Part shown: in pieces, positions 1-8,395 of the stretch
Position numbering within the stretch: the first letter of the stretch is position 1
How the letters are laid out: each line of letters starts with the position of its first letter
Assembly: GCF_001482405.1 (NCBI RefSeq)
Contig: NZ_LPXO01000004.1
Coordinates: forward strand, 186,001 to 250,000
DNA length: 64,000 nucleotides
Direction of reading: 5' to 3'
DNA from: Pseudoponticoccus marisrubri
Lineage (GTDB): Bacteria; Pseudomonadota; Alphaproteobacteria; Rhodobacterales; Rhodobacteraceae
Notes under the pieces: model-generated
Seen by the model: the letters and a program-made list of their open reading frames with translations, nothing else
What the model was told of the DNA's origin: nothing
Database searches by the model: none
Position numbers and translations under genes: made by a program

Positions 1-842
1 TCCGCATCGACGAGGATGGCAGCCGCACCGAGGAGGCGCTGCGCTTCGACACGGTGGCAGAAGGCCGGCTGGCCCTGATGGACGGGGCGGAGGATGACGC
101 CGATCCGGTGGAGCCCGATCCCGTCGATCCTGACCCGGTCGACCCCGTAGAGGCGGACCCGGTCGATCCGGACCCATTGCCGTTGTCCTACAGCCTTGAC
201 GGGCCCGATGCCTTCCTCTTCACCATTGATGGCACCAGCGGGCAGATCGCACCGCAGGACTGGTTCACGCCGTCGCTGGACGATGCCTGGGACGCGGACG
301 AGGATCACGTCTACGAGCTGACCCGCATCGCCACCGCCGAGGATGGCAGCCGCTCTGAAACAGCGCTGTCCTTCGAGACCACCGCCGAGGGCGAACTGAC
401 GCTGCGGGGCGAGGCCGCGATCGATCCCGCGCTTGACCCCGATCCCACGCCCGAACCGGACCCGGACACCGACCCCGACCCGGGTGACAGCCCCGCGACC
501 TACTCGCTGGACGGGCCGGATTCGCTGCTCTTCACCATTGCCGGGCAGACCGGCGAGATCGGCACCAAGGACTGGTTCATCCCCAGCTACGACGATGCCT
601 GGGACCGGAACGAGGACCATGTCTACGAGATCGCGCGCGTGGCCACCTATGAGGACGGCGCGTCCACCGCGGAAGAGCTGCGCTTCGAGACGCTGCCGAA
701 TGGCCGCTTCGTGCCCCTGACGGACGGGGCAGGCGAAGAGGCGGCGGCCGCGCTGATGTCCCTGATCGCCCTGCCCGGGGAGGGCGACATGCCGCCCGAG
801 GACGCGGAAGAGGCGGACGAGACCATGGACCTCGCGCTGTGA
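1..842 (+). CDS. Cadherin-like repeat protein, C-terminal part
   Basis: The frame is open from the window edge (base 3) to the stop at 840, so the gene begins upstream; a GTG at 54 lies inside a repeat and is not the start. The visible part holds the end of one module and two full modules of about 70 residues (from about nt 189 and 501), each with the pattern YSLDGPD..LFTI...G.I...DWF.PS.DDAWD..EDHVYE. The LFTI...TG and D..DHVYE parts recall cadherin-like calcium-binding modules of alphaproteobacterial surface proteins. Modules are joined by linkers of repeated Asp-Pro pairs. The acidic tail ends in DETMDLAL with no visible GGxGxD toxin-type repeats. A surface or adhesion role is inferred; family assignment is tentative. 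Confidence 0.7.
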   Translation, partial: RIDEDGSRTEEALRFDTVAEGRLALMDGAEDDADPVEPDPVDPDPVDPVEADPVDPDPLPLSYSLDGPDAFLFTIDGTSGQIAPQDWFTPSLDDAWDADEDHVYELTRIATAEDGSRSETALSFETTAEGELTLRGEAAIDPALDPDPTPEPDPDTDPDPGDSPATYSLDGPDSLLFTIAGQTGEIGTKDWFIPSYDDAWDRNEDHVYEIARVATYEDGASTAEELRFETLPNGRFVPLTDGAGEEAAAALMSLIALPGEGDMPPEDAEEADETMDLAL

Positions 843-883
843 AGCGGGTACCGCACCGGCGCTGATCCCGTCCGGAGACCCGA

Positions 884-1384
884 ATGCTGACCGAAACCCT
901 CTGCGAGGACGACCGCTGGCAGGCGGCCGACCTGCCAAGGCTGGCCGAGACCGGCGCGCAGGCGGCGCTGCGCCATCTGGGCCTCGACCCCGCCGAATTC
1001 GAGATCGCCGTGCTGGGTTGCGATGACGCGCGCATTGCCGAGCTGAACGGCGATTTCCGGGACAAGCCGCGGGCCACCAACGTGCTCAGCTGGCCCTCCG
1101 AGGATCTGGCCCCCGACACGCCCGGCGCCGCGCCACACCCGCCCGAACCGGACGGGTTCGGATCGCATCATCTGGGCGATCTGGCGCTGGCCTTCGACAC
1201 CTGTGCGCGGGAAGCCGCCGACCTGGGCTTGCCCCTGGGCGACCATGTCACACATTTGACGGTTCACGGGGTGTTACATCTTCTGGGTTACGACCATATG
1301 CGTGACGCGGAAGCCACGTTGATGGAACGGTTGGAGGGCGAGATACTTGGCAAATTGGGCCTCTCCGACCCATATAGGGACTAG
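884..1384 (+). CDS. ybeY: Endoribonuclease YbeY (16S rRNA maturation)
   Basis: 166 aa, usual for the family. YbeY is a zinc-dependent endoribonuclease acting in 16S rRNA 3'-end maturation and ribosome quality control. The zinc signature is complete: His128, His132 and His138 in HGVLHLLGYDH, preceded by the conserved core RATNVLSWP near residue 65. A GGAGA ribosome binding site stands before the ATG. It is followed after 9 bases by the CorC-like gene and then lnt, the usual ybeY-corC-lnt order of alphaproteobacteria. The gene that normally lies upstream in that order, phoH, is not visible; the cadherin-like gene lies there instead. Confidence 0.96.
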   Translation: MLTETLCEDDRWQAADLPRLAETGAQAALRHLGLDPAEFEIAVLGCDDARIAELNGDFRDKPRATNVLSWPSEDLAPDTPGAAPHPPEPDGFGSHHLGDLALAFDTCAREAADLGLPLGDHVTHLTVHGVLHLLGYDHMRDAEATLMERLEGEILGKLGLSDPYRD

Positions 1385-1393
1385 AAGGGCCGG

Positions 1394-2347
1394 ATGGCTC
1401 GTGATTGGTACGGATTGATGGGCGAAACGGACGGATCGTCTAACGCGGCGCAGGGCGCGCCGACCGATGACATCGAAAGCGAAGAGGCACGGCCTCCGGG
1501 TATGTTCCGGCGGTTCGTGGGGTTGTTCAACGGGGGCGACGGGAACGGCGCCGAGGGCGATGACGACGCCCCGCGGCTCGAGCGCCCCTCGCACGGGTTG
1601 ATCAATCTGCGACGCATGCGGGTCGAAGACGTGGCCATCCCCAAGGCCGAGATCGTCGCCGTGCCCGACACCATCACCAAGGACGACCTGGTCAAGGTGT
1701 TCCGCGAAAGCGGGATGACCCGCCTGCCGGTCTATGACGGCACGCTCGACACGCCCGTGGGCATGGCGCATCTCAAGGATTTCGCGCTCAGCCACGGCTT
1801 CAACGGCACGTCCAGCCGATTCAACCTCAAGCGCATGGTGCGTCCGCTGCTCTTCGTGCCGCCCTCGATGCCGATCGGGGTGCTGCTGACCAAGATGCAG
1901 ACCGAACGGCGGCACATGGCGCTGGTCATCGACGAATATGGCGGCGTGGACGGGCTGGTCACGATCGAGGACCTGATCGAACAGGTTATCGGCGAGATCG
2001 AGGACGAGCACGACACCGACGAGGGGGTGAACTGGACGCGCGAGCGGCCGGGCTGTTACCTCGCGCAGTCGATCACCCCGCTGGAAGAGTTCGAGGCCGA
2101 GCTTGGCATGGACCTGACCAGCCACGAGGAGATCGACGGCGAGGAGATCGACACGCTGGGCGGGCTGGTCTTCATGCTGGCCGGCCGCGTGCCCGCCCGG
2201 GGCGAGGTCGTGCCGCACCCGGCCGGGGTGGATTTCGAGGTGGTGGATGCCGATCCGCGCCGCATCAAGCGGCTGCGCGTGCGTCTGCCCGGCGCCGCCC
2301 GCCCGATGCTGGCCCCGCCGCAACCCTCGCGCGCGGAGCATGCCTGA
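1394..2347 (+). CDS. corC: CorC/HlyC-type CBS-domain protein
   Basis: 317 aa. A variable acidic N-terminus (about 70 residues) leads to a CBS-domain pair (about 75-200, including LPVYDGTLDTPVGMAHLKD and ALVIDEYGGVDGLVTIEDL) and a CorC_HlyC transporter-associated domain (about 215-300). There is no DUF21 membrane domain, so this is the soluble CorC type linked to magnesium/cobalt homeostasis; the older family name is hemolysin. An AGAAGG sequence precedes the ATG. Its last codons overlap the lnt start by 8 bases, which suggests translational coupling. Confidence 0.93.
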   Translation: MARDWYGLMGETDGSSNAAQGAPTDDIESEEARPPGMFRRFVGLFNGGDGNGAEGDDDAPRLERPSHGLINLRRMRVEDVAIPKAEIVAVPDTITKDDLVKVFRESGMTRLPVYDGTLDTPVGMAHLKDFALSHGFNGTSSRFNLKRMVRPLLFVPPSMPIGVLLTKMQTERRHMALVIDEYGGVDGLVTIEDLIEQVIGEIEDEHDTDEGVNWTRERPGCYLAQSITPLEEFEAELGMDLTSHEEIDGEEIDTLGGLVFMLAGRVPARGEVVPHPAGVDFEVVDADPRRIKRLRVRLPGAARPMLAPPQPSRAEHA

Positions 2348-3878
2348 CAGCCTGCGCCTGCCGCGCCGCCTGACGGGCGCGGCCCTGTCGGGCTGGGCGC
2401 GTCTGCCGGTCGCAGTGCTCTGCGGTGTCGCCATGGGGCTGGGGCAGGCGCCCTATGATCTCTGGCCCGTCGCCTTTCTTGGATATGTCGCCTCCATCTG
2501 GCTGTTCCTGGTGACGCCGGGCGGCGTGCGCGCCGCGGGCACCGGCTGGGCCGTGGGGCTGGGCTATTTCGGCTTCGGGTTGGGCTGGATCGTCGAGCCG
2601 TTCTTCGTCGATGCCGCCGCGACTGGCTGGATGGCGCCCTTCGCGCTGGTGGGGCTGGGCGGCGGGCTGGGCCTGTTCTGGGCGCTGGCCTTCTGGGGCG
2701 CAGCGCAGGCGCGACGCTGGCCGCTGGCCGCGCTGGTCGTGGCGTGGAGCGCGGCGGAACTGGCCCGGGCCTACGTGCTGACCGGCTTCCCCTGGGCGCT
2801 CGTGTCCTATCTCTGGGCTCCGGTGCCGCCGATCCAGTGGGTCGCCCTGATCGGCCCGCACGGTCTGACCCTGCTGACGCTGACACTGGCGGCCACGGCC
2901 GCCCGCCTGCTGGTCCTGCCGGCGCGCCGCCCGGCATTGCTGGGGCTCTGGGGCGCGGCGATGGCGGGTTTCTGGGCCGTCGGGCTGGCCCTCGTGCCGC
3001 CCCTGCAGGAGCTCGAGGGCCGGCCCGTCGTGCGCCTGATCCAGCCCAACGCGGCGCAGCACGAGAAATGGGACCCCGCCAAGATCCCGCTCTTCTACCA
3101 GCGCCAGCTCTCCTTCACGCAGGCCCCGCCGCAGCGCGACGGTAATCCGCCCGCGCTGGTGGTCTGGCCCGAGACGGCGCTGCCCATGCTGCTGCACCGC
3201 GCCGGCGACGCGCTGGGTCAGGTCGCCCATGCGGCGGGCGAGGCCGGCGTGATCGTGGGTCTGCAGCGCAGCGACGGGGGGCGCTACTACAATTCTCTAG
3301 TGCAGCTCGATGCCAGTGGCGGGCTGGTGCAGGTCTATGACAAGCACCACCTCGTGCCCTTCGGCGAGTACATGCCCGCCGCCGCCGTCTTTGCGCGCTG
3401 GAACATCGCCGGGCTCGCCGCGCGGGCCGAGGGCGGCTACACGCCCGGGCCCGGCCCGCAGGTGCTCGATCTCGGCCCGCTGGGCCTCGCCCTGCCGCTG
3501 ATCTGCTACGAGGCGGTCTTTCCGCAGGATGTCTACCGCGCACCGGTCCGGCCCGACATGCTGCTGCAGGTCACCAATGACGCGTGGTTCGGCCAGTTCT
3601 CGGGCCCGTTCCAGCATCTCGCCCAGGCGCGGATCCGGGCCATCGAACAGGGCCTGCCGCTGCTGCGCGCGGCCAATACCGGCGTGTCGGCGGTGATCGA
3701 CGGGGGCGGGCGCATCCTGGCGCAACTGCCGCTGGGCGAGGCGGGCTATGTCGATGCCGCGCTGCCGCCGCCGCTGCGCCGGACGCCTTATGCGCGGGTC
3801 GGGGACCTGCCGGTGCTGGTGGTGCTGATGCTGAGCGGTTTGGCGCTTTTCGCGGCCGGCCGGGTGTTTCGCAATTGA
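2340..3878 (+). CDS. lnt: Apolipoprotein N-acyltransferase
   Basis: 512 aa from the ATG at 2340, which overlaps the corC stop; an upstream in-frame start would extend deep into corC and is unlikely. Lnt adds the third acyl chain to the N-terminal cysteine of lipoproteins in the inner membrane. The N-terminal half is a set of hydrophobic helices (LGQAPYDLWPVAFLGY onward) and the rest is a nitrilase-like periplasmic domain. The catalytic triad is visible: Glu in WPETALP, Lys in YDKHHLVPFGEY and Cys in LICYEAVFP. One further helix lies at the C-terminus (VLVVLMLSGLALFAAG). Confidence 0.96.
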   Translation: MPDSLRLPRRLTGAALSGWARLPVAVLCGVAMGLGQAPYDLWPVAFLGYVASIWLFLVTPGGVRAAGTGWAVGLGYFGFGLGWIVEPFFVDAAATGWMAPFALVGLGGGLGLFWALAFWGAAQARRWPLAALVVAWSAAELARAYVLTGFPWALVSYLWAPVPPIQWVALIGPHGLTLLTLTLAATAARLLVLPARRPALLGLWGAAMAGFWAVGLALVPPLQELEGRPVVRLIQPNAAQHEKWDPAKIPLFYQRQLSFTQAPPQRDGNPPALVVWPETALPMLLHRAGDALGQVAHAAGEAGVIVGLQRSDGGRYYNSLVQLDASGGLVQVYDKHHLVPFGEYMPAAAVFARWNIAGLAARAEGGYTPGPGPQVLDLGPLGLALPLICYEAVFPQDVYRAPVRPDMLLQVTNDAWFGQFSGPFQHLAQARIRAIEQGLPLLRAANTGVSAVIDGGGRILAQLPLGEAGYVDAALPPPLRRTPYARVGDLPVLVVLMLSGLALFAAGRVFRN

Positions 3879-3921
3879 CGTGCCGCCTGCGCTTCCATAG
3901 GGCAGGTTGATCGAAAAATCC

Positions 3922-3966
3922 CGTCACAACGGCTTCCTGGCGTGGCGGCGAAACCCAATGGAGCGC
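3922..3966 (+). promoter_or_regulatory. SAM/SAH riboswitch upstream of metK
   Basis: The sequence contains CACAACGGCTTCCTGGCGTG followed by AATGGAGCGCTC immediately before the metK ATG, which matches the known SAM/SAH riboswitch consensus of Rhodobacterales. Stem P1 can form between CGTCAC (3922-3927) and GTGGCG (3942-3947). The GGCTTCC loop can pair with TGGAGC (3959-3964) as an H-type pseudoknot that sequesters the ribosome binding site. This predicts translational repression of metK when SAM (or SAH) is abundant. Confidence 0.93.
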
Positions 3967-3968
3967 TC

Positions 3969-5150
3969 ATGTCCCGACAGAACTACATCTTCACCTCCGA
4001 GTCCGTGTCGGAAGGCCATCCGGACAAAGTCTGCGATCGCATCTCGGATGCCGTGCTCGACGCCCTTCTGGCCGAGGACCCGATGGCCCGCGTCGCCTGC
4101 GAGACCTTCGCCACCACCAACCGCGTGGTGATCGGCGGCGAGGTCGGGCTGACCGACCAGGACAAGCTGGCCGAGTACATGGAGCGCATCCCCGATATCG
4201 CGCGCGCCTGCATCAAGGATATCGGCTACGAGCAGGACAAGTTCCACCACGCCACCTGCAAGATCTCGAACCTGCTGCACGAGCAGTCGGCCCATATCGC
4301 GCAGGGCGTCGTGGGGCAGGGCAACCGTGACGAGGGCGCCGGCGACCAGGGCATCATGTTCGGCTATGCGACGGACGAGACCGACGCGCTGATGCCCGCG
4401 CCGATCCAGTTCAGCCACGCGATCCTGCGGCGGCTGGCCGAAGTGCGCAAGTCGGGCGCCGAGCCGCTGCTGCGCCCAGATGCCAAGTCGCAGATCTCGG
4501 TGCGCTACGAGGATGGCAAGCCGGTCGGCGTGACCTCGATCGTGCTGTCGACGCAGCACGAGAGCGAAGCACAAAGCTCGGACGACATCCGCGACATCGT
4601 GGAGCCCTATATCCGCGAGGTGCTGCCCGAGGGCTGGATCCTGCCCGAGACCGAATGGTGGGTGAACCCGACGGGCACCTTCGTGATCGGCGGGCCGGAT
4701 GGCGATGCGGGGCTGACCGGGCGCAAGATCATCGTGGACACCTATGGCGGCGCGGCGCCGCATGGCGGCGGGGCCTTCTCCGGCAAGGATCCGACCAAGG
4801 TCGACCGCTCGGCGGCCTACGCGGCGCGCTACCTGGCCAAGAACGTGGTGGCTGCGGGGCTGGCCAAGCGCTGTACCGTGCAGCTGTCCTACGCGATCGG
4901 CGTGGCCAAGCCGCTGTCGATCTATGTCGACACGCACGGGACCGGCGATATCGAGGCGCGCGCCATCGAAGCGGCGATCCCGCAGGTGATGGATCTCAGC
5001 CCGCGCGGCATCCGCACCCACCTGGACCTGAACCGGCCGATCTATGCCCGCACGGCGGCCTATGGTCATTTCGGCCGCGCCCCCGAGGCCGATGGCGGCT
5101 TCTCCTGGGAGCGCACGGACCTGGTCGATGCGCTGAAGGGCGCCGTCTGA
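3969..5150 (+). CDS. metK: S-adenosylmethionine synthase
   Basis: 393 aa from the ATG at 3969, which follows the ribosome binding site held in the riboswitch pseudoknot; an in-frame GTG at 3942 lies within the riboswitch stem and was rejected. It makes SAM from methionine and ATP in the cytosol. Signatures include [13 protein letters not shown] at the N-terminus, [12 protein letters not shown] (ATP-binding hexapeptide region) and the glycine-rich [16 protein letters not shown]. It is followed by a four-palindrome element and then unrelated genes. Confidence 0.98.
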   Translation: MSRQNYIFTSESVSEGHPDKVCDRISDAVLDALLAEDPMARVACETFATTNRVVIGGEVGLTDQDKLAEYMERIPDIARACIKDIGYEQDKFHHATCKISNLLHEQSAHIAQGVVGQGNRDEGAGDQGIMFGYATDETDALMPAPIQFSHAILRRLAEVRKSGAEPLLRPDAKSQISVRYEDGKPVGVTSIVLSTQHESEAQSSDDIRDIVEPYIREVLPEGWILPETEWWVNPTGTFVIGGPDGDAGLTGRKIIVDTYGGAAPHGGGAFSGKDPTKVDRSAAYAARYLAKNVVAAGLAKRCTVQLSYAIGVAKPLSIYVDTHGTGDIEARAIEAAIPQVMDLSPRGIRTHLDLNRPIYARTAAYGHFGRAPEADGGFSWERTDLVDALKGAV

Positions 5151-5193
5151 CACCGGCACGCGGGCCGGGCTGGCCGCGCAACCGTGCCAAGGG

Positions 5194-5289
5194 GCAAGGC
5201 CGTTCGAACGGCCTTGCTGCACGCGATTTGCAAATCGCGTCCAAGCGGCTTTGAAGCCGCTTTAAGGAAGCCGCTTCGAAGCGGCTTCC
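5194..5289 (+). repeat. Four-palindrome element, copy A
   Basis: Four consecutive inverted repeats, with cores AAGGCCGTTCGAACGGCCTT (5196-5215; symmetry extends to 5194-5217), ACGCGATTTGCAAATCGCGT (5221-5240), AAGCGGCTTTGAAGCCGCTT (5243-5262, two central bases unpaired) and AAGCCGCTTCGAAGCGGCTT (5268-5287; extends to 5266-5289). It begins 43 bases after the metK stop. The related copies at 24591 and 28514 keep the order and symmetry but differ in stem bases. Function unknown; termination, mRNA 3'-end stability or a REP-like mobile origin are all possible. Confidence 0.9.
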
Positions 5290-5416
5290 CCCGCCAGGAG
5301 CCCACGGTCACGCTCGGCGCCGGGGCGGTCGGCCCCCTCCGATCCCACCTCTGCGCCTTTCCTTTTCCCCGTGCGGACTATTTGTCGCATATCCGGACAA
5401 GACAGGGAGACACGGG

Positions 5417-6160
5417 ATGTTCCGCACTGCTTTCGCCATCGCCGCGCTGGGCGCGACCACCGCCGGCGCCGAGATCGTCGCCGATTACCATCGCTACACG
5501 GTCGGCGAGACCGAGTTCGAGGGCTATGTCGCCACGAATTCCGCCATCGAGTCCAAGGGCACCGTGCTGATCGTGCATGACTGGGACGGCATGACGGCCT
5601 ACGAGGAGCGCCGCGCCGAGATGCTGGCGGCGCTGGGCTATACCGCCTTCGCGATCGACGTCTACGGGGCCGAAACCAATCCGCAATCGGTGGACGAGTA
5701 CCGCGCGCTGTCGGGCGGGCTCTATGGCGACCGCGAGCTGTTCCGGGAACGCCTGATGGGCTCGATCGAGGCGGCGGCCGACATTCCCGGCGCCACCGAC
5801 AACATGGTGATCCAGGGCTATTGCTTCGGCGGTGCGGCGGTGCTCGAGGCGGCCCGCGCAGGCGCCGAGCTCAACGGCTTTGTCAGCTTCCATGGCGGGC
5901 TGGGCACGCCCGAGGGGCAGGACTACGCCGCGGCGCAGGGGCCGATCATGCTGTTCCATGGCAGCGCCGACCCGGTCTCGGGCATGGCCGACCTGGCGTC
6001 GCTGCTGGACGAGCTGCAGGCGGCCGGCGTCGATCACGGGGCGCAGGTCTTTGGCGGGGCGCGGCACAGCTTCACCGTCTACGGCTCCAGCGACTACGAC
6101 CTGGCCGCCGACCAGGGCAGCTGGAACGGCCTGCTGGAGTTCCTCGACGAGACGCTCTGA
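5417..6160 (+). CDS. Exported dienelactone hydrolase family protein
   Basis: 247 aa alpha/beta hydrolase. An N-terminal hydrophobic stretch (MFRTAFAIAALGATTAGA) looks like a signal peptide, so export is likely. The nucleophile elbow GYCFGG carries a cysteine, as in dienelactone hydrolases, and the catalytic His lies in GARHSF near the C-terminus; HDWDGMTAYEE is the conserved region near residue 53. AGGGAGA precedes the ATG. The substrate is unknown. The next gene starts one base after its stop, so the two are probably co-transcribed. Confidence 0.88.
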   Translation: MFRTAFAIAALGATTAGAEIVADYHRYTVGETEFEGYVATNSAIESKGTVLIVHDWDGMTAYEERRAEMLAALGYTAFAIDVYGAETNPQSVDEYRALSGGLYGDRELFRERLMGSIEAAADIPGATDNMVIQGYCFGGAAVLEAARAGAELNGFVSFHGGLGTPEGQDYAAAQGPIMLFHGSADPVSGMADLASLLDELQAAGVDHGAQVFGGARHSFTVYGSSDYDLAADQGSWNGLLEFLDETL

Positions 6161-6161
6161 G

Positions 6162-6704
6162 ATGTGGGCACGGCTCTGCCTGGTCCTCGGCCTGCTCTGG
6201 CCGGGGATCCTGGCGGCCGATGACTGGCAGGCCTTCGACACGCCCGGCGCCTTCGCGGTGATGCGTCACGCGCTGGCGCCGGGCACGGGCGATCCGGCCG
6301 GCTTCGATGTCGCCGACTGTGCCACGCAGCGCAATCTTGACGCGCGCGGACGGGCGCAGGCGGCGCGGATCGGGGCCGCCTTTCGCGACCGCGACATCGC
6401 CTTCGACCGGGTGCTGTCCAGCCAATGGTGCCGCTGTCTCGACACGGCGCGGCTGCTGGATCTCGGCCCGGTCGAAGAGGTGCCGGCGCTCAACTCCTTC
6501 TTCGGCAATTTCTCGGCGCGGGAGCGTCGCACGGAGGCGGCGCTGGCGCGGCTTGATGCGGCAGAGGGGCGGGTTTTCGTGGTCTCGCACCAGGTCAATA
6601 TCCGCGCGCTGACCGGCCGGACGACCCGCTCGGGGGAGGTGTTGGTGGTCAGGCGCCGCGCCGAGGGGCTTGAGGTGCTGGGCAGCGTCCTGCTCGATCC
6701 CTGA
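6162..6704 (+). CDS. Exported histidine phosphatase family protein
   Basis: 180 aa from the ATG at 6162, just after the previous stop. A signal peptide (WARLCLVLGLLWPGILA) precedes a small histidine phosphatase fold: MRHA at about residue 28 is the RHG-type motif carrying the phospho-accepting His, SSQWCRCLDTA is the usual middle region, and VVSHQVN holds the second His. The RHG glycine is replaced by Ala, as in many periplasmic members. Substrate unknown. A 10-bp-arm hairpin (6705-6734) follows the stop. Confidence 0.85.
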   Translation: MWARLCLVLGLLWPGILAADDWQAFDTPGAFAVMRHALAPGTGDPAGFDVADCATQRNLDARGRAQAARIGAAFRDRDIAFDRVLSSQWCRCLDTARLLDLGPVEEVPALNSFFGNFSARERRTEAALARLDAAEGRVFVVSHQVNIRALTGRTTRSGEVLVVRRRAEGLEVLGSVLLDP

Positions 6705-6734
6705 GGCCCGGCGGAAAGGCTTGCCCGCCGGGCC
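6705..6734 (+). terminator. Hairpin after the phosphatase gene
   Basis: GGCCCGGCGG (6705-6714) and CCGCCGGGCC (6725-6734) form a perfect 10-bp stem with a 10-base loop directly after the stop. No T-run follows, so a role as terminator is only plausible. Confidence 0.45.
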
Positions 6735-6781
6735 CGCGCGCGCTTCCATGGCCTCGCGATTCCCGCGGGAGGCAGGGGCAG

Positions 6782-7417
6782 ATGTGGCGGATGATACTGG
6801 TGGCGGCGCTGTCCCTGGCAGCCCCTGCCGCGTCAGAAGAGGACGGGGCCGGGCGCGAGAAGTTCCGGCTGGAGGGTCCTGTGCTGGTCTATGACACCGA
6901 GGCGGCGGAGGACGAACGGGAGCGCGAGATCCGCAACGCGGATCTGGACATCCTGATCGCGCTGCTGCGTGACACGCCCGGGATCACCACGCTGAAGCTC
7001 AACAGCAGCGGCGGCAGCGTCTTGGCGGGGCAGGAAATGGCCCGCGTGGTGATGGACTTCGAACTCGACACGATCGTGGATGGCGAATGCTCCAGCTCCT
7101 GCGTCACGGTCTTTCTGGGCGGGGCGCGGCGACAGCTGACCCGGGGTGGCAAGCTGGGCTTTCACCAGCTGAGCTGGTCGCCCGGGGCCATCGAATCCTA
7201 TTACGAGACCTGGCGGGAGGAGCATGGCTGGCAGACGCCGTTCGATTTCGCCTCGTGGGTCTACAAGGACACGCAGACCGAGGTGCACAAGGAGCTGCGC
7301 TTCATGATCGCGCGCGGGGTCGATCCGGATTTCGCCATCGAGACCAAGCGGCTGCGCTCGGGCACGTGGTTTCCGCCGCGCGCGACACTGCTGGACGCGG
7401 GCGTGCTGACCGAGTGA
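6782..7417 (+). CDS. Exported ClpP-like protein
   Basis: 211 aa with a signal-like N-terminus (MWRMILVAALSLAAPAAS). The middle resembles the ClpP/crotonase fold of predicted periplasmic proteins: NSSGGSVLAG is the oxyanion-type loop, ECSSSCVTVFLGG has the position of the ClpP nucleophile serine, and GFHQ supplies a possible catalytic His. The two cysteines flanking the serines (CSSSC) could form a disulfide in the periplasm. Protease activity is inferred, not shown. It is followed after 46 bases by trmB. Confidence 0.75.
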   Translation: MWRMILVAALSLAAPAASEEDGAGREKFRLEGPVLVYDTEAAEDEREREIRNADLDILIALLRDTPGITTLKLNSSGGSVLAGQEMARVVMDFELDTIVDGECSSSCVTVFLGGARRQLTRGGKLGFHQLSWSPGAIESYYETWREEHGWQTPFDFASWVYKDTQTEVHKELRFMIARGVDPDFAIETKRLRSGTWFPPRATLLDAGVLTE

Positions 7418-7463
7418 GCGGGCGCATTGCGCGGGGCGCGGCACCGCGCTAAAGGGCGGCGCC

Positions 7464-8177
7464 ATGACCACGTCGAACAAGCATCCCGGGGCGCCCTGGC
7501 GCAATTTCTACGGCCGGATCCGCGGCAAGGGCCTGCGCAAGGCGCAGGAGGCCTACCTGGACGAGGATCTGGGCCGGCTGTCGCCGGGCCCGGTGGGCTG
7601 GGACGTGAATCCCGAGCGCCACCCGCTGGACCTGCAGGCGCTGTTCGGCGGCGCGCCGGTCTGGCTGGAAGTGGGCTTTGGCGGCGGCGAGCACCTGGTG
7701 CACCAGGCCCGCTCCAATCCCGGGATCGGGATCATCGGCTGCGAGCCCTATATCAACGGCGTCGCCATGCTGCTGGGCAAGATCCGCGAGGCCGGCGTGA
7801 CCAACCTGCGGGTCTTCCCGGGCGATGCGCGCGACCTGTTCGACGTGCTGCCGCCGGGCTCGGTCTCGAAGGCCTTCCTGCTCTATCCCGATCCCTGGCC
7901 GAAGAAGAAGCATCACCGGCGCCGCTTCGTCACGCCCGAGCATCTGGACCCGCTGGCCCGGGCCATGGCGCCGGGCGCGGCGTTCCGGCTGGCCACCGAC
8001 ATTCCCGACTATGTCCGGCAGGCGCTGATCGAGGTGCCGAAGGCCGGGTTCGACTGGGACGCCACGCGGCCCGGGGACTGGCGCGCGCCCTGGGCGGACT
8101 GGCTGTCCACGCGCTACGAGCAGAAGGCGCTGCGCGAGGGGCGCGTGCCGCATTACCTGAGCTTCACCCGGCGCTGA
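7464..8177 (+). CDS. trmB: tRNA (guanine-N7-)-methyltransferase
   Basis: 237 aa. TrmB methylates G46 in the tRNA variable loop using SAM. Features: FYGRIRGKGLRKAQ at the N-terminus, the SAM-binding EVGFGGGEHL near residue 72, and the family signature YPDPWPKKKHHRRR near residue 143. The ending SRYE/STRYEQKAL..G region is also typical. It is a SAM consumer a few kb from metK. A rich noncoding gap with a dispersed repeat follows. Confidence 0.97.
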   Translation: MTTSNKHPGAPWRNFYGRIRGKGLRKAQEAYLDEDLGRLSPGPVGWDVNPERHPLDLQALFGGAPVWLEVGFGGGEHLVHQARSNPGIGIIGCEPYINGVAMLLGKIREAGVTNLRVFPGDARDLFDVLPPGSVSKAFLLYPDPWPKKKHHRRRFVTPEHLDPLARAMAPGAAFRLATDIPDYVRQALIEVPKAGFDWDATRPGDWRAPWADWLSTRYEQKALREGRVPHYLSFTRR

Positions 8178-8283
8178 GCGCGCGGGGGGCCGGGACCGGC
8201 GCTCCTGCTGCGCAGATCGCCCCGCCCGCCGTCCCGCGGGGCGCGAGGCGGGGCCGTTTCGCGCGGGCTGGCCGGCCGGGCCG

Positions 8284-8317
8284 CCTCCGGCGGGAGTATT
8301 TGCCGGAAAGATGAAAG
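8284..8317 (+). repeat. Dispersed GAGTATTT/GAAAGATGAAA repeat
   Basis: CCTCCGGCGGGAGTATTT followed by GCCGGAAAGATGAAAG, in the trmB-aroA gap. Nearly identical words recur between genes elsewhere in the window (for example 15764, 33019 and 52311). The GC-rich CTCCGGCGGGAG part can form a small hairpin. Confidence 0.8.
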
Positions 8318-8395
8318 ACATGCGGTCGCCCGGTGCATGGACAGGGGCCGGTTGTCGGGGTATCTGCGCTCACGACATTTGCAGGAGGTTCCCAC

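Noticed and set aside
54-56. GTG at 54 as the start of the first gene
   Set aside because: The frame is open back to the window edge and the residues before it continue a repeat module.
3942-3944. GTG at 3942 as metK start
   Set aside because: It lies in the riboswitch P1 strand; the ATG at 3969 follows the ribosome binding site and starts the conserved N-terminus.
5184-5570. 128-residue ORF across palindrome copy A (and similar ORFs at 24393 and 28545)
   Set aside because: Open frame arises from the stop-free palindromes; no ribosome binding site and no conserved protein. The true VOC start at 28650 lies beyond copy C.
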